A stretch of 64,000 nt of DNA from Acidipila rosea (GTDB lineage Bacteria > Acidobacteriota > Terriglobia > Terriglobales > Acidobacteriaceae): contig NZ_SMGK01000007.1 in assembly GCF_004339725.1 (NCBI RefSeq), positions 62,001 to 126,000 of the forward strand. Reading direction: 5' to 3'. This document shows positions 36,398 through 45,628 of this stretch, piece after piece. The notes under the pieces are model-generated. The model worked only from the letters and a program-made list of their open reading frames with translations, was not told where the DNA came from and did not search any database. The first letter of the stretch is position 1. Every line of letters starts with the position of its first letter. The position numbers were made by a program, and so were the translations under genes.

Positions 36398-39300
36398 TTA
36401 GAAGACCAAATTAGCTCCCAGTTGTATAAAGCGTGGTGGTAGTTGTCCGGTTGCCTTGCCGAAGTTAGAATCCGGTAGATTGGAATCCATGTTCGTCAGA
36501 TTCGGCCTGTTGAACAGGTTGTAGAACTCAAAGCGAAGTTGCATTGCCAGTCCCGCATGGAGAGTGGTGTTTTTCAAGAGGGCAGCGTCCCACTCCTGGA
36601 AATTGGGCTGACGGAAGCTGTTGAAGCTTTCGTTTCCTTCAGTGCCAAACGCAGGCTGTGGGAAGTTGCTCGGTGTAAAAACCCCATTCAGATATGCGTG
36701 GCGACTTGTGCCGTAATGATAGCTACTGACATTGGGGAAGTCATAGTTATCGCCGTCGGCATTATAGTCGCCGCTGCCCGGAGCATAACCTACATATTTG
36801 CCCGTACCATCTGTGAGTGGTTGGAAAGGTGCGTTTGTGTACACATTAAAGGGGTTTCCACTTTGAAGGATTGCGGTCCCGCTAATAACCCAACCACTTC
36901 CTACTCGGCCTACAAGCCCCAGTCCCTGATTGACATCGGGCACTTGATAGTTCCATGCAAGTGAGAAGCGGTTAGGGACATCCCAGTTGGAGGGCCCATA
37001 CCACTGATGTGGATTGATGTAGCTGGGATAAACCTGCGTATCATCTTTCGAGACAGAGTGAGTGTAGGACGCGTTAAAGAATGCGCGTGAGAATCTGCCC
37101 TGAAGTGAGAGGATCAGAGCATCGTAATTCGATACCCGGTCATTGCGTGTATATTGCACCTGGCCGAAGTTTGGGTTAAGACGTTGAGGAATCGGGCTGT
37201 TGTGAATGATTAAATCGCCCGGCAACTCATTAATGTCCTGTCCGTAACTTACGTTGAAAACCTGACCTCCGCCGGAGAGCAGATTTTGTCCGTTAGACCC
37301 TGTGTAGGCAATTCCGGCTACATAGTGTGAACCGATTTCGTGGTCTAGTTCAGCAGAATATGTGTATGTAACTGGGGACACCAGGTTCGGATCGATACCG
37401 CCAATTGTAAATTGCAGTCCTGTGATTCCGCCTGCAGCATTGAGTTGGCGTGCCGGGAGGGTTGGATAGGGAAAATTGTAGGGCTTGCTGTTGCTTGTTC
37501 CGAAGCCAAAAATTGGGGCGGGAGTCTGGCCGCCATAGAAAGTGGGGAAGATGTTTCCGGGAGGATTGCCTCGGAATTCTTCCTGAAGGTTGGCCAACGT
37601 CGGCCAGTTGTGGAAGATTCCTGCTCCACCTTTCACTACCCATTTGCCATCGCCGGACACGTCCCAGGCTACGCCGGCGCGCGGACTGAACACATCTGTA
37701 ATAGCTCGGTTGAGGGCGTGTGTATGGCGAACGACGATGCCATTCGCAATCTGCTGCTGCTCTGTCTGTCCGGGGCCGAAGAAGAAATTGCCAAATGCCG
37801 TACTGGCGCTGCGGGAGTACGGATTGCCATAATCATCCCACCTCAATCCGTAATTCACGTTCACACGCGAATTTACTTTCCAGTTGTCTTCGATGAATGC
37901 TCCACTTGTAGTTCCGGCGGCGTTCCAGCTGTACTGAGACTTCTGCCCGGTTAGAGGATCATAGGCTACATTTGTCTCCGTATAGACATTGTCAGTAGCA
38001 AGTGCCAGCAGATTATTGAATTGGAAGTTTGGTTGATCGTATGGGCCGTCAAAGACCTCTACATCGTCTGCAAACAGGCCTTCATATCCGACTCTGATGT
38101 CATGTGAGCCGATGACATGTGTAAGCACATCGCGCCAGTGGTAGTTGTGCTGAATAAAGTCGCCCTGTGCGAAGCCATCGCCAAATCCAGAACTGAGGCC
38201 TGTTACGTTAACCACGGGAACCGTGAAGAGTCCGGTGGCGGGCTGAATGCCTTCGACCCGCATGCCCGCGAAGGCTGCTTCGTTGATTGTATTCGGGCTG
38301 AAGGTATGTGTTTCGTTGACCTGCAGCGCATATTGATAAAAGTTATTGGTCGATAGGAATGCAGTGCGTGCGTTGGGGTTGTTATTGCTAAGTGTAGTTC
38401 GGTAGAAGGTGCCGTAGAGACGGTCTCTGCTGAAGTCCTTGTCGAGGCGAATACTGTATTGCATGCCATTGCGATAGGCGGTGTCAGAGTAATTTGCCGA
38501 GTCGATCATTGCAGTCGAGCACGGGAGGTTGAATGTTGATGCTGTTCCGCATATAGGTGAACCGCTGGTGTTGACAGGGTAGAGGCTCGCGGCTGTAGCG
38601 GCCACAGTCACATCCGCAACTTTACTGACGGGATAGCTGGTAAGAATCTTGGTGCCAACTGTGTCGGGAAAGGCCGTAGCAGCAAATTGCGTAAATGCCT
38701 GGTCTTCGAAGGTGATGCTTTCGGTCACAGCATTTGATGCTCGCAACGGCTCTATGGAGAAGAAGAAGAATCCCCAGTTGTGATGAGGAACAATTGGGCC
38801 CCCGATGGTTCCCGACATGTTATTGCTGTGAAACGGTGGATATTTGTGCGTGAATTCAGTTCCCGCCGTGAGCTGTTGGTTTGTGAAATAGTCGCTTATG
38901 TTTCCGTGATAGTGGTCTGTTCCCGACTTGGTCGTCATCGTCATCTGGACGGAGCTGGCGCGTCCATAGTCGACGCTGTAAGTGTTCGTCTGGATGCTGG
39001 TTTCCTGAATCGAGTCCGGATTAGGTGTGAGATTGAGAACACCTGGACGGATTGAGCTGGTGACATCAAGTCCGTCGATGATGTACATGTTGCCCACGGC
39101 GCCCTGGCCATTGGCACTTGCGTCTACCTGGGTTTCTGTTGAGTAATTGTCTCGCCCCGACCCAGGGCTGCCGTTCGATGTGATACCGGTGCCGGTAACA
39201 CCGGGCGCGAGCGTAACTAGAGAGACCATGCTGCGACCGGCTAGAGGCAAGGTCGAGAGTGTTTGCGTCGATAGCGTCTCCTGAATGCGGGTATCCGCTG

Positions 39301-39694
39301 TGTCGAGTACTGGAGATTGTGTCGTGACCTCTACTGTTTGCGCCTGGCTGCCGATGGATAACTTGACGGGAATGTCGAGGATCTGATTGGTCTGCAAAAT
39401 GACCGGAGTCACGGAGTTTGCGAAGCCCGCGGCGGATGCATTGAGATGATAGTTGCCCGGCGCAAGACTCACAAACCGATATAGGCCTGTGGCATCCGAG
39501 GTTGTGGACCGTTGTTCGCCTGTAGCATCGTTAGCGAGAGTCAGTTTGGCATTTGGAATAGAGGCGCCGCTGGGGTCCTGCACGGTGCCAGTGAGCGAGC
39601 CACTGAACTGTGCGAACGATGGCTGTGTCAATGCCAGACACAGAGCCATCAAAATGCCAAAGGTGTATGTGATTGATCTGATGTTGCCTCTCAT
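36398..39694 (-). CDS. TonB-dependent receptor with N-terminal CnaB-like domain
   Basis: 1098-residue outer-membrane receptor. The signal peptide ends near TQPSFAQ (about residue 29). A carboxypeptidase-regulatory/CnaB-like beta domain follows (GSLTGTVQDPSGASIPNAK, about 30-115), then a plug with MYIIDGLDVT, then a beta barrel to the C-terminal LGANLVF, ending in aromatic Phe. This architecture is characteristic of the oversized acidobacterial receptors and is SusC-like in use, but no SusD homologue is adjacent. The start at 39694 follows AAGGAGACTTG; 44 upstream in-frame codons lack a signal peptide. It sits upstream of the GH127 operon and probably imports the oligosaccharides released at the surface. 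Confidence 0.92.
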   Translation of the reverse strand: MRGNIRSITYTFGILMALCLALTQPSFAQFSGSLTGTVQDPSGASIPNAKLTLANDATGEQRSTTSDATGLYRFVSLAPGNYHLNASAAGFANSVTPVILQTNQILDIPVKLSIGSQAQTVEVTTQSPVLDTADTRIQETLSTQTLSTLPLAGRSMVSLVTLAPGVTGTGITSNGSPGSGRDNYSTETQVDASANGQGAVGNMYIIDGLDVTSSIRPGVLNLTPNPDSIQETSIQTNTYSVDYGRASSVQMTMTTKSGTDHYHGNISDYFTNQQLTAGTEFTHKYPPFHSNNMSGTIGGPIVPHHNWGFFFFSIEPLRASNAVTESITFEDQAFTQFAATAFPDTVGTKILTSYPVSKVADVTVAATAASLYPVNTSGSPICGTASTFNLPCSTAMIDSANYSDTAYRNGMQYSIRLDKDFSRDRLYGTFYRTTLSNNNPNARTAFLSTNNFYQYALQVNETHTFSPNTINEAAFAGMRVEGIQPATGLFTVPVVNVTGLSSGFGDGFAQGDFIQHNYHWRDVLTHVIGSHDIRVGYEGLFADDVEVFDGPYDQPNFQFNNLLALATDNVYTETNVAYDPLTGQKSQYSWNAAGTTSGAFIEDNWKVNSRVNVNYGLRWDDYGNPYSRSASTAFGNFFFGPGQTEQQQIANGIVVRHTHALNRAITDVFSPRAGVAWDVSGDGKWVVKGGAGIFHNWPTLANLQEEFRGNPPGNIFPTFYGGQTPAPIFGFGTSNSKPYNFPYPTLPARQLNAAGGITGLQFTIGGIDPNLVSPVTYTYSAELDHEIGSHYVAGIAYTGSNGQNLLSGGGQVFNVSYGQDINELPGDLIIHNSPIPQRLNPNFGQVQYTRNDRVSNYDALILSLQGRFSRAFFNASYTHSVSKDDTQVYPSYINPHQWYGPSNWDVPNRFSLAWNYQVPDVNQGLGLVGRVGSGWVISGTAILQSGNPFNVYTNAPFQPLTDGTGKYVGYAPGSGDYNADGDNYDFPNVSSYHYGTSRHAYLNGVFTPSNFPQPAFGTEGNESFNSFRQPNFQEWDAALLKNTTLHAGLAMQLRFEFYNLFNRPNLTNMDSNLPDSNFGKATGQLPPRFIQLGANLVF

Positions 39695-39747
39695 ACAGCA
39701 AGTCTCCTTGAAAAGGTCACGGCAAAGGATCATTTCCGAATCGCGTG

Positions 39748-39761
39748 AGAGAACGTTTTCC
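39748..39761. promoter_or_regulatory. LacI-type operator-like palindrome
   Basis: AGAGAACGTTTTCC is a near-palindrome with a central CG, the general form of LacI-family operators. It is in the receptor leader, about 40 bp from a related half-site at the -10. No LacI regulator is in the window. Confidence 0.35.
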
Positions 39762-39781
39762 AGTGCGCGAAATACATGATC

Positions 39782-39796
39782 CAGAATGTGGAAACG
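39782..39796 (+). promoter_or_regulatory. Candidate regulon motif, copy D
   Basis: CAGAATGTGGAAACG, nearly identical to 28427-28441. It touches the putative -10 of the receptor promoter. Confidence 0.4.
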
Positions 39797-39826
39797 TTGA
39801 TACATTCGAGCGAGGAGAGCTGTCAA
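39797..39826 (-). promoter_or_regulatory. Candidate promoter of the TonB receptor
   Basis: Minus strand: perfect -35 TTGACA (39821-39826), 18-bp spacer and -10 TATCAA (39797-39802). It would give a leader of about 95 nt. Confidence 0.5.
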
Positions 39827-39985
39827 GCATATTTTTTGTAGAAGGCAAAGTAGTGCTCTAAATGTGGGATATGTCAGCTTTTGAGCAAACGATTGCTCTA
39901 CTTCGCCATCGATAGCAGCGAAATGGTGAGCGGATCACCATTTATAGTTCGCCTCGAGGAGGATACTATTGCAGCCGGGGCCTGG

Positions 39986-41743
39986 ATGAGGTTTTTAGCT
40001 GTTGCATTGGACTACGACGGCACTATCGCGAAGAGTGATGTGCTTGATGCTGAAGTAAGGCAGGCAATAGCGTCCCTTCGCGCCCAAAATATTGTGATCG
40101 TCATAGTGACGGGACGGATTCTCTCAGAGTTGGAGAGGGTGGCAGGCGACCTTCAGTTCGTTGACGCCGTCGTCGCGGAGAATGGCGCCGTAATCTACGT
40201 TCCCGAGAGCGGCTATTCTAAGCTTCTTGGGGAACCGCCTTCAGCGCTTCTGCTGAACGCGCTTCGGCTTGAGGGTGTTGCCTTCAAGTCGGGACAGTCG
40301 ATTATTGAAGCAGACGCTAAGGATGCTCCACTTTTGCTGGAGAAGCTGCGGGTACTCGAGCTACCTCTGGCGCTCATCTTCAACAGAGGACGAGTCATGG
40401 TTCTGGGCCAGGCTATCAGTAAGGCGACCGGTCTGCGGGAGATGTTCAAGATCCTCCGCCTATCTCCGCACAATGCGGTAGCTATTGGTGATGCCGAAAA
40501 CGACCATGAATTGCTCCGCTCCTGCGAAATTGGAACTGCCGTGGCGTGGGGCAGCCCTGTGCTGATGGCTACAGCTGACTATGTGCTTCCTGGAAAGGGT
40601 CCAGAAGCGGTTGCAGATTATCTATTGACCTTAGCTTCCAGTCACCAGATTCCGACTTCGCTTAAGACCCGCCGCAGCTTGCTGCTTGGATATACGGATG
40701 CAGGAGATCCGTTTACGCTCGCTGTCAGAGGCCGTACTGTGTTAGTTGCCGGAGATACGAAGTCCGGCAAATCATGGGCGGCTGGTCTGCTTTGCGAACA
40801 ATTAATTCTTTTTGGGTACTCTTTGCTGATCGTTGACCCAGAGGGCGACTACACTTCGCTGGAAGCTCTTCCCGGCGTTATCGTATTTGGAGGGGAGGAC
40901 CCACTGCCACGTCCTCGTGACCTGTTGCGAGCCTTGCGCCATGGCGATGTTAGCGTAGTGATTGATCTGTCCCATACTCCACAGCATTTACGTTTGGAAT
41001 ATGTACGAAATCTCCTTCCCTCTATTGCAACGTTAAGACACTACACCGGCTTGCCCCATCGCATCGTTGTAGATGAAGCGCACTATTTTCTGCATGACGA
41101 GGGTTCAAAGGGCTTGCTTGACCTGGATGCGCGTTCTTATATCCTCGTAAGCTATAGAGCTTCCAAGCTCCATCCAAGCATTCTGGCCAATGTAGAGGCG
41201 GTCATCGTAACTCGGGAGTCCGATCCGGCAGAGATCGCTACTCTCCGAAATATCTGTGGCGCTCAGACGGGCAGGATGAGCGAGGCGGACTGGATGCACA
41301 TGTTTGCCGGCATGGCCATAGGTGAGGCAGCGGCGTTGCCTATCACGTTGGAGTCGGAGGGTGAGGTGACCCGAATACATCTGGCTCCCCGCCTGACTCC
41401 CCATGTTCGCCATGTGGCGAAATATATAGATATTCCTGTCTCGGAAGGGAATCAATTTGTTTTCTGGAGATATGGCCAGATGTCGGACGAACGCGCACGG
41501 TCTCTTCGTCAACTAGTCTCAGTCCTTGAGACATGGCCTGCCTCGGCGCTTGCAGATCATCTGAAAAGAAACGATCTCTCGCGATGGATTGCGGATGTTT
41601 TTGGAGACTACCCGCTCGCGAAAACTATTGAAAAGATTGAGAATGCGTCTCGTTCAGGAACGCCCAACGATGTGTCGTCCGATATGATCGAGGCCATCCG
41701 GACACGCTACGACTTCGTCGATCCACTTTCTGATCTTCATTGA
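39986..41743 (+). CDS. HAD-IIB phosphatase fused to a HerA-like P-loop ATPase
   Basis: 585 residues. The N-terminal Cof-type HAD domain (about 1-225) has motif I DYDGT (D9, D11), motif II VTGR and motif IV GDAENDHELL, so phosphatase residues are intact. The C-terminal domain (about 240-440) has Walker A GDTKSGKS (256-263), a Walker B-like LLIVDPEGD and DEAH (363-366), resembling HerA/VirB4-type ATPases. The two activities in one chain are unusual. The start at 39986 puts DYDGT at residue 9 as in the family; frames begin earlier (39881, 39923) without better support. It is divergent from the TonB receptor. Function unknown; perhaps a nucleotide or sugar phosphate switch controlling an ATPase. 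Confidence 0.75.
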   Translation: MRFLAVALDYDGTIAKSDVLDAEVRQAIASLRAQNIVIVIVTGRILSELERVAGDLQFVDAVVAENGAVIYVPESGYSKLLGEPPSALLLNALRLEGVAFKSGQSIIEADAKDAPLLLEKLRVLELPLALIFNRGRVMVLGQAISKATGLREMFKILRLSPHNAVAIGDAENDHELLRSCEIGTAVAWGSPVLMATADYVLPGKGPEAVADYLLTLASSHQIPTSLKTRRSLLLGYTDAGDPFTLAVRGRTVLVAGDTKSGKSWAAGLLCEQLILFGYSLLIVDPEGDYTSLEALPGVIVFGGEDPLPRPRDLLRALRHGDVSVVIDLSHTPQHLRLEYVRNLLPSIATLRHYTGLPHRIVVDEAHYFLHDEGSKGLLDLDARSYILVSYRASKLHPSILANVEAVIVTRESDPAEIATLRNICGAQTGRMSEADWMHMFAGMAIGEAAALPITLESEGEVTRIHLAPRLTPHVRHVAKYIDIPVSEGNQFVFWRYGQMSDERARSLRQLVSVLETWPASALADHLKRNDLSRWIADVFGDYPLAKTIEKIENASRSGTPNDVSSDMIEAIRTRYDFVDPLSDLH

Positions 41744-41776
41744 AAAAGACGCAACCAGGAAGAGCTTCCTGGTTGC
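41744..41776. terminator. Bidirectional terminator between convergent genes
   Basis: GCAACCAGGAAG pairs with CTTCCTGGTTGC (11-12 bp, 41751-41776). On the minus strand it is followed by GTCTTTTTC, a good U-tract for the sugar dehydrogenase gene; on the plus strand the tail is weaker. Confidence 0.75.
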
Positions 41777-41806
41777 GCCGTGGATTTTCTAACTTAGACA
41801 GCCGCG

Positions 41807-43471
41807 CTACTGGCCCGTGTAGGAGACGCGCCAGATAGAGTTGGAGCCGTCGTCTGTGACCAGCAGTGAGCCATCAGGCGCAGTGGTGACGCCTACTGGC
41901 CGACCCCAGGCATCGCCGCTGGGGAGCACAAAGCCAGTGAGGAAGTCCTCGTATTCGCCTGTGGCGTGTCCGGTCTGATGCAGCGGGACACGAATGACCT
42001 CGTAGCCGGACCGAACTGCCCGGTTCCAGGAGCCATGTTCAGCTGCAAAAATATCTCCGTCATACTCCTTCGGAAATTGTTTGCCGTTGTAGAAGGTCAT
42101 CTCCAGGGAGGCGTTATGCGGCTGCAGCAGTACGTCGGGCACAATAGCCTTGTCCCTCAGTTCCGGATGTTTGCCCGCGAGCCTGGGATCCTGATGTGCA
42201 CCCATATACCACCACGGCCAGCCATAGAAGCCGCCCGGCTCTACATGGGTTATGTAGTCAGGAACAAGGTTGTCACCCAGTGCATCGCGCTCATTAACTG
42301 AGCACCACAGTTGGCCCGTCTGCGGATTGACTGCCAACCCGACAGGATTACGGATGCCATATGCATACACCTTCATGTCGGAACCGTCCGGATTGAACTC
42401 CAGAATGTTGGCACGATTCTTTTCTGCGGGGTGTGTATCCGGATCATCGACGTTAGAGCCTGAGCCGACAGCAACGAACATTTTTTTGCCATCAGGAGAA
42501 AACTGAACGTCACGTGTCCAGTGCCCGCGGCCGCCGGGTAGATCCGCCAGGTGCTGTGCTGCCCCACTCGCTTGCAGATCCCCGTTTTTGTAAGGAAAAC
42601 GAACTACAGAGTCTGTATTTCCTACATAGACCCACTGCGGATTCGGGCCCGCAGGGTAAAAGGCAATACCGAAGGGCTTGTTCAGACCGGTGGCAAAGAC
42701 GCTGGTCATCTTCGGCTTTCCGTCAGGAGTAATTCCGCGGAAAATCATGATCTGACCTTTTGTGCTTTCAGCGACGAAGAAGTCGCCATTCGGAGCAGTA
42801 CGAATGAGCCTGGGAGCATCGAGGTTGCTGGCATAGAGCTCCACCTTGAAACCTTTGGGAGCCTGCGGCCATACATTGTCGGGGCGAGGAACGATCTGGG
42901 GGCCGTTGCCTGCCGATTGGGTCGCATACGGCGCAGGGAGGTCTTGCACTGTGACTTTGTGAACCGTCCCGGGCTTTTCAAATCGAAAATCCGTGAAGGG
43001 GGCTTTTGGGGGAGGTGCGTTGAGTGTTCCAGTGCTTGCCGGTGCGCTTTGGCTGGCGGGAGCAAGCTGGGCTCCGCCAGGACTACCTAAAGTCTTCAAA
43101 TAGGTGATGATCTGCCAGCGCTGCTCGGCTGGCAGGCTTGCCCACGACGGCATCCCGTTTGCAAGGTCGCCGCGGGTTATGTACCAAAAGATCTCACCAG
43201 GCTTTGCGGTCTGTGTTGCTCCGTGAGCGAGCGCAACGATATTACCTGTCCCCTGAGCATTCTGACCATGGCAGGCTGCGCATCTTTGCCCGAAAACTTT
43301 CTGGCCTGCCTCTGCATTCTGCTGGCCGGTGAAGGGGTTTTCCTGGCCGGCAGCCGAAGCCGGGGCATTATGAAAAGTTTGCGATTGGGCGGGTATCGAT
43401 ACAGATAACGCAAAGACAGTGAGAGCAGAACTAACGATGGAGCGTGTTAAGTTGAATTTTCCCGGTTTCAA
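41807..43471 (-). CDS. Periplasmic cytochrome c-PQQ-type sugar (sorbosone) dehydrogenase
   Basis: 554 residues from a TTG start. A signal peptide (ALTVFALSVSIPAQS) is followed by a cytochrome c domain with haem motif CAACH (64-68) and a likely axial Met in NGMPSW. The C-terminal beta-propeller (about 200-554) is of the soluble glucose/sorbosone dehydrogenase type: GFKVELYASNLDAPR, GIRNPVGLAVNP, EHGSWNR. It probably oxidises a sugar or aldose with PQQ and passes electrons to its own haem. TTG at 43471 is chosen because GGGAGA lies 5 nt upstream and the signal peptide then starts properly; an upstream frame adds 51 unlikely residues. The terminator at 41744-41776 follows. Confidence 0.85.
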   Translation of the reverse strand: MKPGKFNLTRSIVSSALTVFALSVSIPAQSQTFHNAPASAAGQENPFTGQQNAEAGQKVFGQRCAACHGQNAQGTGNIVALAHGATQTAKPGEIFWYITRGDLANGMPSWASLPAEQRWQIITYLKTLGSPGGAQLAPASQSAPASTGTLNAPPPKAPFTDFRFEKPGTVHKVTVQDLPAPYATQSAGNGPQIVPRPDNVWPQAPKGFKVELYASNLDAPRLIRTAPNGDFFVAESTKGQIMIFRGITPDGKPKMTSVFATGLNKPFGIAFYPAGPNPQWVYVGNTDSVVRFPYKNGDLQASGAAQHLADLPGGRGHWTRDVQFSPDGKKMFVAVGSGSNVDDPDTHPAEKNRANILEFNPDGSDMKVYAYGIRNPVGLAVNPQTGQLWCSVNERDALGDNLVPDYITHVEPGGFYGWPWWYMGAHQDPRLAGKHPELRDKAIVPDVLLQPHNASLEMTFYNGKQFPKEYDGDIFAAEHGSWNRAVRSGYEVIRVPLHQTGHATGEYEDFLTGFVLPSGDAWGRPVGVTTAPDGSLLVTDDGSNSIWRVSYTGQ

Positions 43472-43692
43472 GTGTTTCTCCCTGCATCCAGATATGTCTT
43501 TCGGTGGCCACTCGTTGCGGCTAATTATATAGAGGTCAGGCAATCGTCGCGTTATGCTCCTGCAGATGGTAGGAGTGCCTTGCGACGAAACTGATTTCTG
43601 CTGCCTGGACAGTACGATACGCATAAACCCAATCGGTTAAGACTATGAACCTTTCATCTCTCACCTGACCGGCAAATCCATACAATCCAGTC

Positions 43693-44640
43693 ATGCGCAC
43701 TGTACTCATCACCGGGCCGCCACCAGTACAGATTCTCGACATCACCGGACCGCTTGAAGTGTTTTCGCAGGCGCCTGGTTACGAGATTATTCTCGCGAGC
43801 CCGGATGAACATGGCCTCCTGCTTACGAGCAGAGGCCTCTCCCTCACTGGCGCGAAATCTCTTCAATATCTCGACTCACCCATCGATACTCTCCTGGTCG
43901 CGGGTGGTCCTGGGGCTGAAGGCGGCCACTATGATGACCTTTTCCTCGAGTGGCTGCGTGACGCCGCTGACAGATCAAGGCGGATAGCATCCATCTGCAC
44001 TGGGGCTTTCCCGCTGGCTGCGGCAGGCCTGCTTGATGGGAAGAAGGCAGTCACCCATTGGGAGTTCTGCGATCGGCTTGCGCGTGAATTTCCCAAAGTA
44101 CTCGTTACTCCTGATCCTATCTACATACGCGATGGAGCTGTTTACACGTCAGCAGGAATTACCGCCGGTCTGGATCTGGCCCTCGCTCTGGTGGAGGAGG
44201 ATCACGGACACAAAATAGCACTTGATATCGCCCGTAAACTGGTGATGTTCCTTGTTCGCCCGGGTGGACAGGCACAATTCAGTCATATGCTCTCCCATCA
44301 GGCTGTCACGTCGCAGCCACTTCGTGAGCTGCAGGTGTGGATGATGGAGCATCTCCGCGACAACCTCACCGTGGAGCGTCTGGCTGAGCATATCGGGATG
44401 AGTCCTCGTCACTTCACCCGAACCTGTTTGCGAGAGACAAAGATGAATCCAGGCCAGTTTGTGGATCGTTTACGTGTCGAGGCAGCCCAGCAAATGATCG
44501 ACAGCTCTGACATGGGACTGAAAGAGATAGCGGACGCGTGCGGATTCCAGAATGCGGATGCAATGCGGCGTACCTTTCTCCGTATCCTTGGTGTGACAGC
44601 GGGTGATTACAGCCGTCGTTTCAACCGTAAATTTAGATAA
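43693..44640 (+). CDS. GlxA-type AraC-family transcription regulator
   Basis: 315 residues. The N-terminal DJ-1/PfpI-like domain (about 1-185) has the nucleophile-elbow Cys102 in SICTGAFPLAA. The C-terminal AraC HTH (about 210-313) has two helix-turn-helices, ending in GLKEIADACGFQNADAMRRTF. Such GlxA-type regulators respond to small metabolites. It is transcribed divergently from the PQQ dehydrogenase, 222 bp away, so that gene is a plausible target; this is inferred only from position. Confidence 0.88.
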   Translation: MRTVLITGPPPVQILDITGPLEVFSQAPGYEIILASPDEHGLLLTSRGLSLTGAKSLQYLDSPIDTLLVAGGPGAEGGHYDDLFLEWLRDAADRSRRIASICTGAFPLAAAGLLDGKKAVTHWEFCDRLAREFPKVLVTPDPIYIRDGAVYTSAGITAGLDLALALVEEDHGHKIALDIARKLVMFLVRPGGQAQFSHMLSHQAVTSQPLRELQVWMMEHLRDNLTVERLAEHIGMSPRHFTRTCLRETKMNPGQFVDRLRVEAAQQMIDSSDMGLKEIADACGFQNADAMRRTFLRILGVTAGDYSRRFNRKFR

Positions 44641-44750
44641 TCCCGCCGTGTGATCTATGGAAGGTGTCCATTCACAAGTGAAATACCGCCCGCCAATGAG
44701 ATGCTCAGCTGGCCTCCAGTGAAGTCAGCTGAATCAGCCCTGAAGGTTTA

Positions 44751-45398
44751 TCAGGCATTTGAGTTCGCAAATGGCGAATTCGCGATCAGATCGCAGAAGT
44801 TTGGACTTTTGTAGCCAGAAATGAACCGTTCGCATACGTCAGCCTTGACCGTGCCCCACGTAGAAGCTGGTTTGTGTGCGAAGCCCCCGAAGAATGCCTT
44901 TACGATCCCGGCTTTGAAGTCGATGCGTGGGTATGCGGCGACGACCTCCTCGCGAACATCGGAGGGAAAAACATCGAAACCATCCCCAAGCACATCGAGC
45001 CCTACACCGGAGAACAGCAGTGCAACTTCCGGTTCCATATATTGCGTCACGCCCGGTGTGGTATGCAGCGCAATCGCTCGCCACGCGACCTGAATCTGGT
45101 TCTCAGGGATCTTGTGGATCGCCAGAAATTGGCGTGCGGCATTTGCACCGTCGACCTCGAAGCGTTCGTCCGAACTCGAAAATGATTCGCTAAGACCAAG
45201 GTCATGAAATGCAGCACTGACGTAGAGCAATTCGGGATCAAATTGTAATTTGGCCTGGCGGCCCTGTTCCGCTGCGAAGAGGTACACACGCATGGAGTGG
45301 TTGAAGATCAAGTCCGTCGCATGTTCACGAAGGATCTCTGTTGCTTCTTTGGCAAGTCTGGTGTCTGGGATGGCGGTGGTGGTATGAGTAGTAGTCAC
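44751..45398 (-). CDS. HD-domain hydrolase (cyanamide hydratase-like)
   Basis: 215 residues from a GTG start with AAGGAG 8 nt upstream. The metal-binding HD fold is clear: H34 in FNHSMRVYLF, H65-D66 in AAFHDLG, and a later His in IALHTT. This arrangement (with the F-N-H-S-M start) resembles the fungal cyanamide hydratase/HD group. It could act on nitriles or on a phosphorylated nucleotide; the sequence alone does not decide. It is convergent with the GlxA regulator, and divergent to the alditol oxidase gene (231 bp). Confidence 0.75.
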   Translation of the reverse strand: MTTTHTTTAIPDTRLAKEATEILREHATDLIFNHSMRVYLFAAEQGRQAKLQFDPELLYVSAAFHDLGLSESFSSSDERFEVDGANAARQFLAIHKIPENQIQVAWRAIALHTTPGVTQYMEPEVALLFSGVGLDVLGDGFDVFPSDVREEVVAAYPRIDFKAGIVKAFFGGFAHKPASTWGTVKADVCERFISGYKSPNFCDLIANSPFANSNA

Positions 45399-45628
45399 GT
45401 CCGTATCTCCTTGGAGTTAATGCTGGATAAGAGAAACGTTAGGCCTGCGGTGGCCATGGCGCCACGACATGAATGCAGCAATTTAGGACACGATCGGGTT
45501 CCAGAGGTCGGGCATACTTCGATATCCAGTAATCAGCGCCAACAGGGAACAAATGGAAAATTTCTTCCAGCAGCCTTGTGCGGTTGATTCGCTGCTGTAG
45601 ATTCAGTATGAGCAACAAAGAGGGGAAC

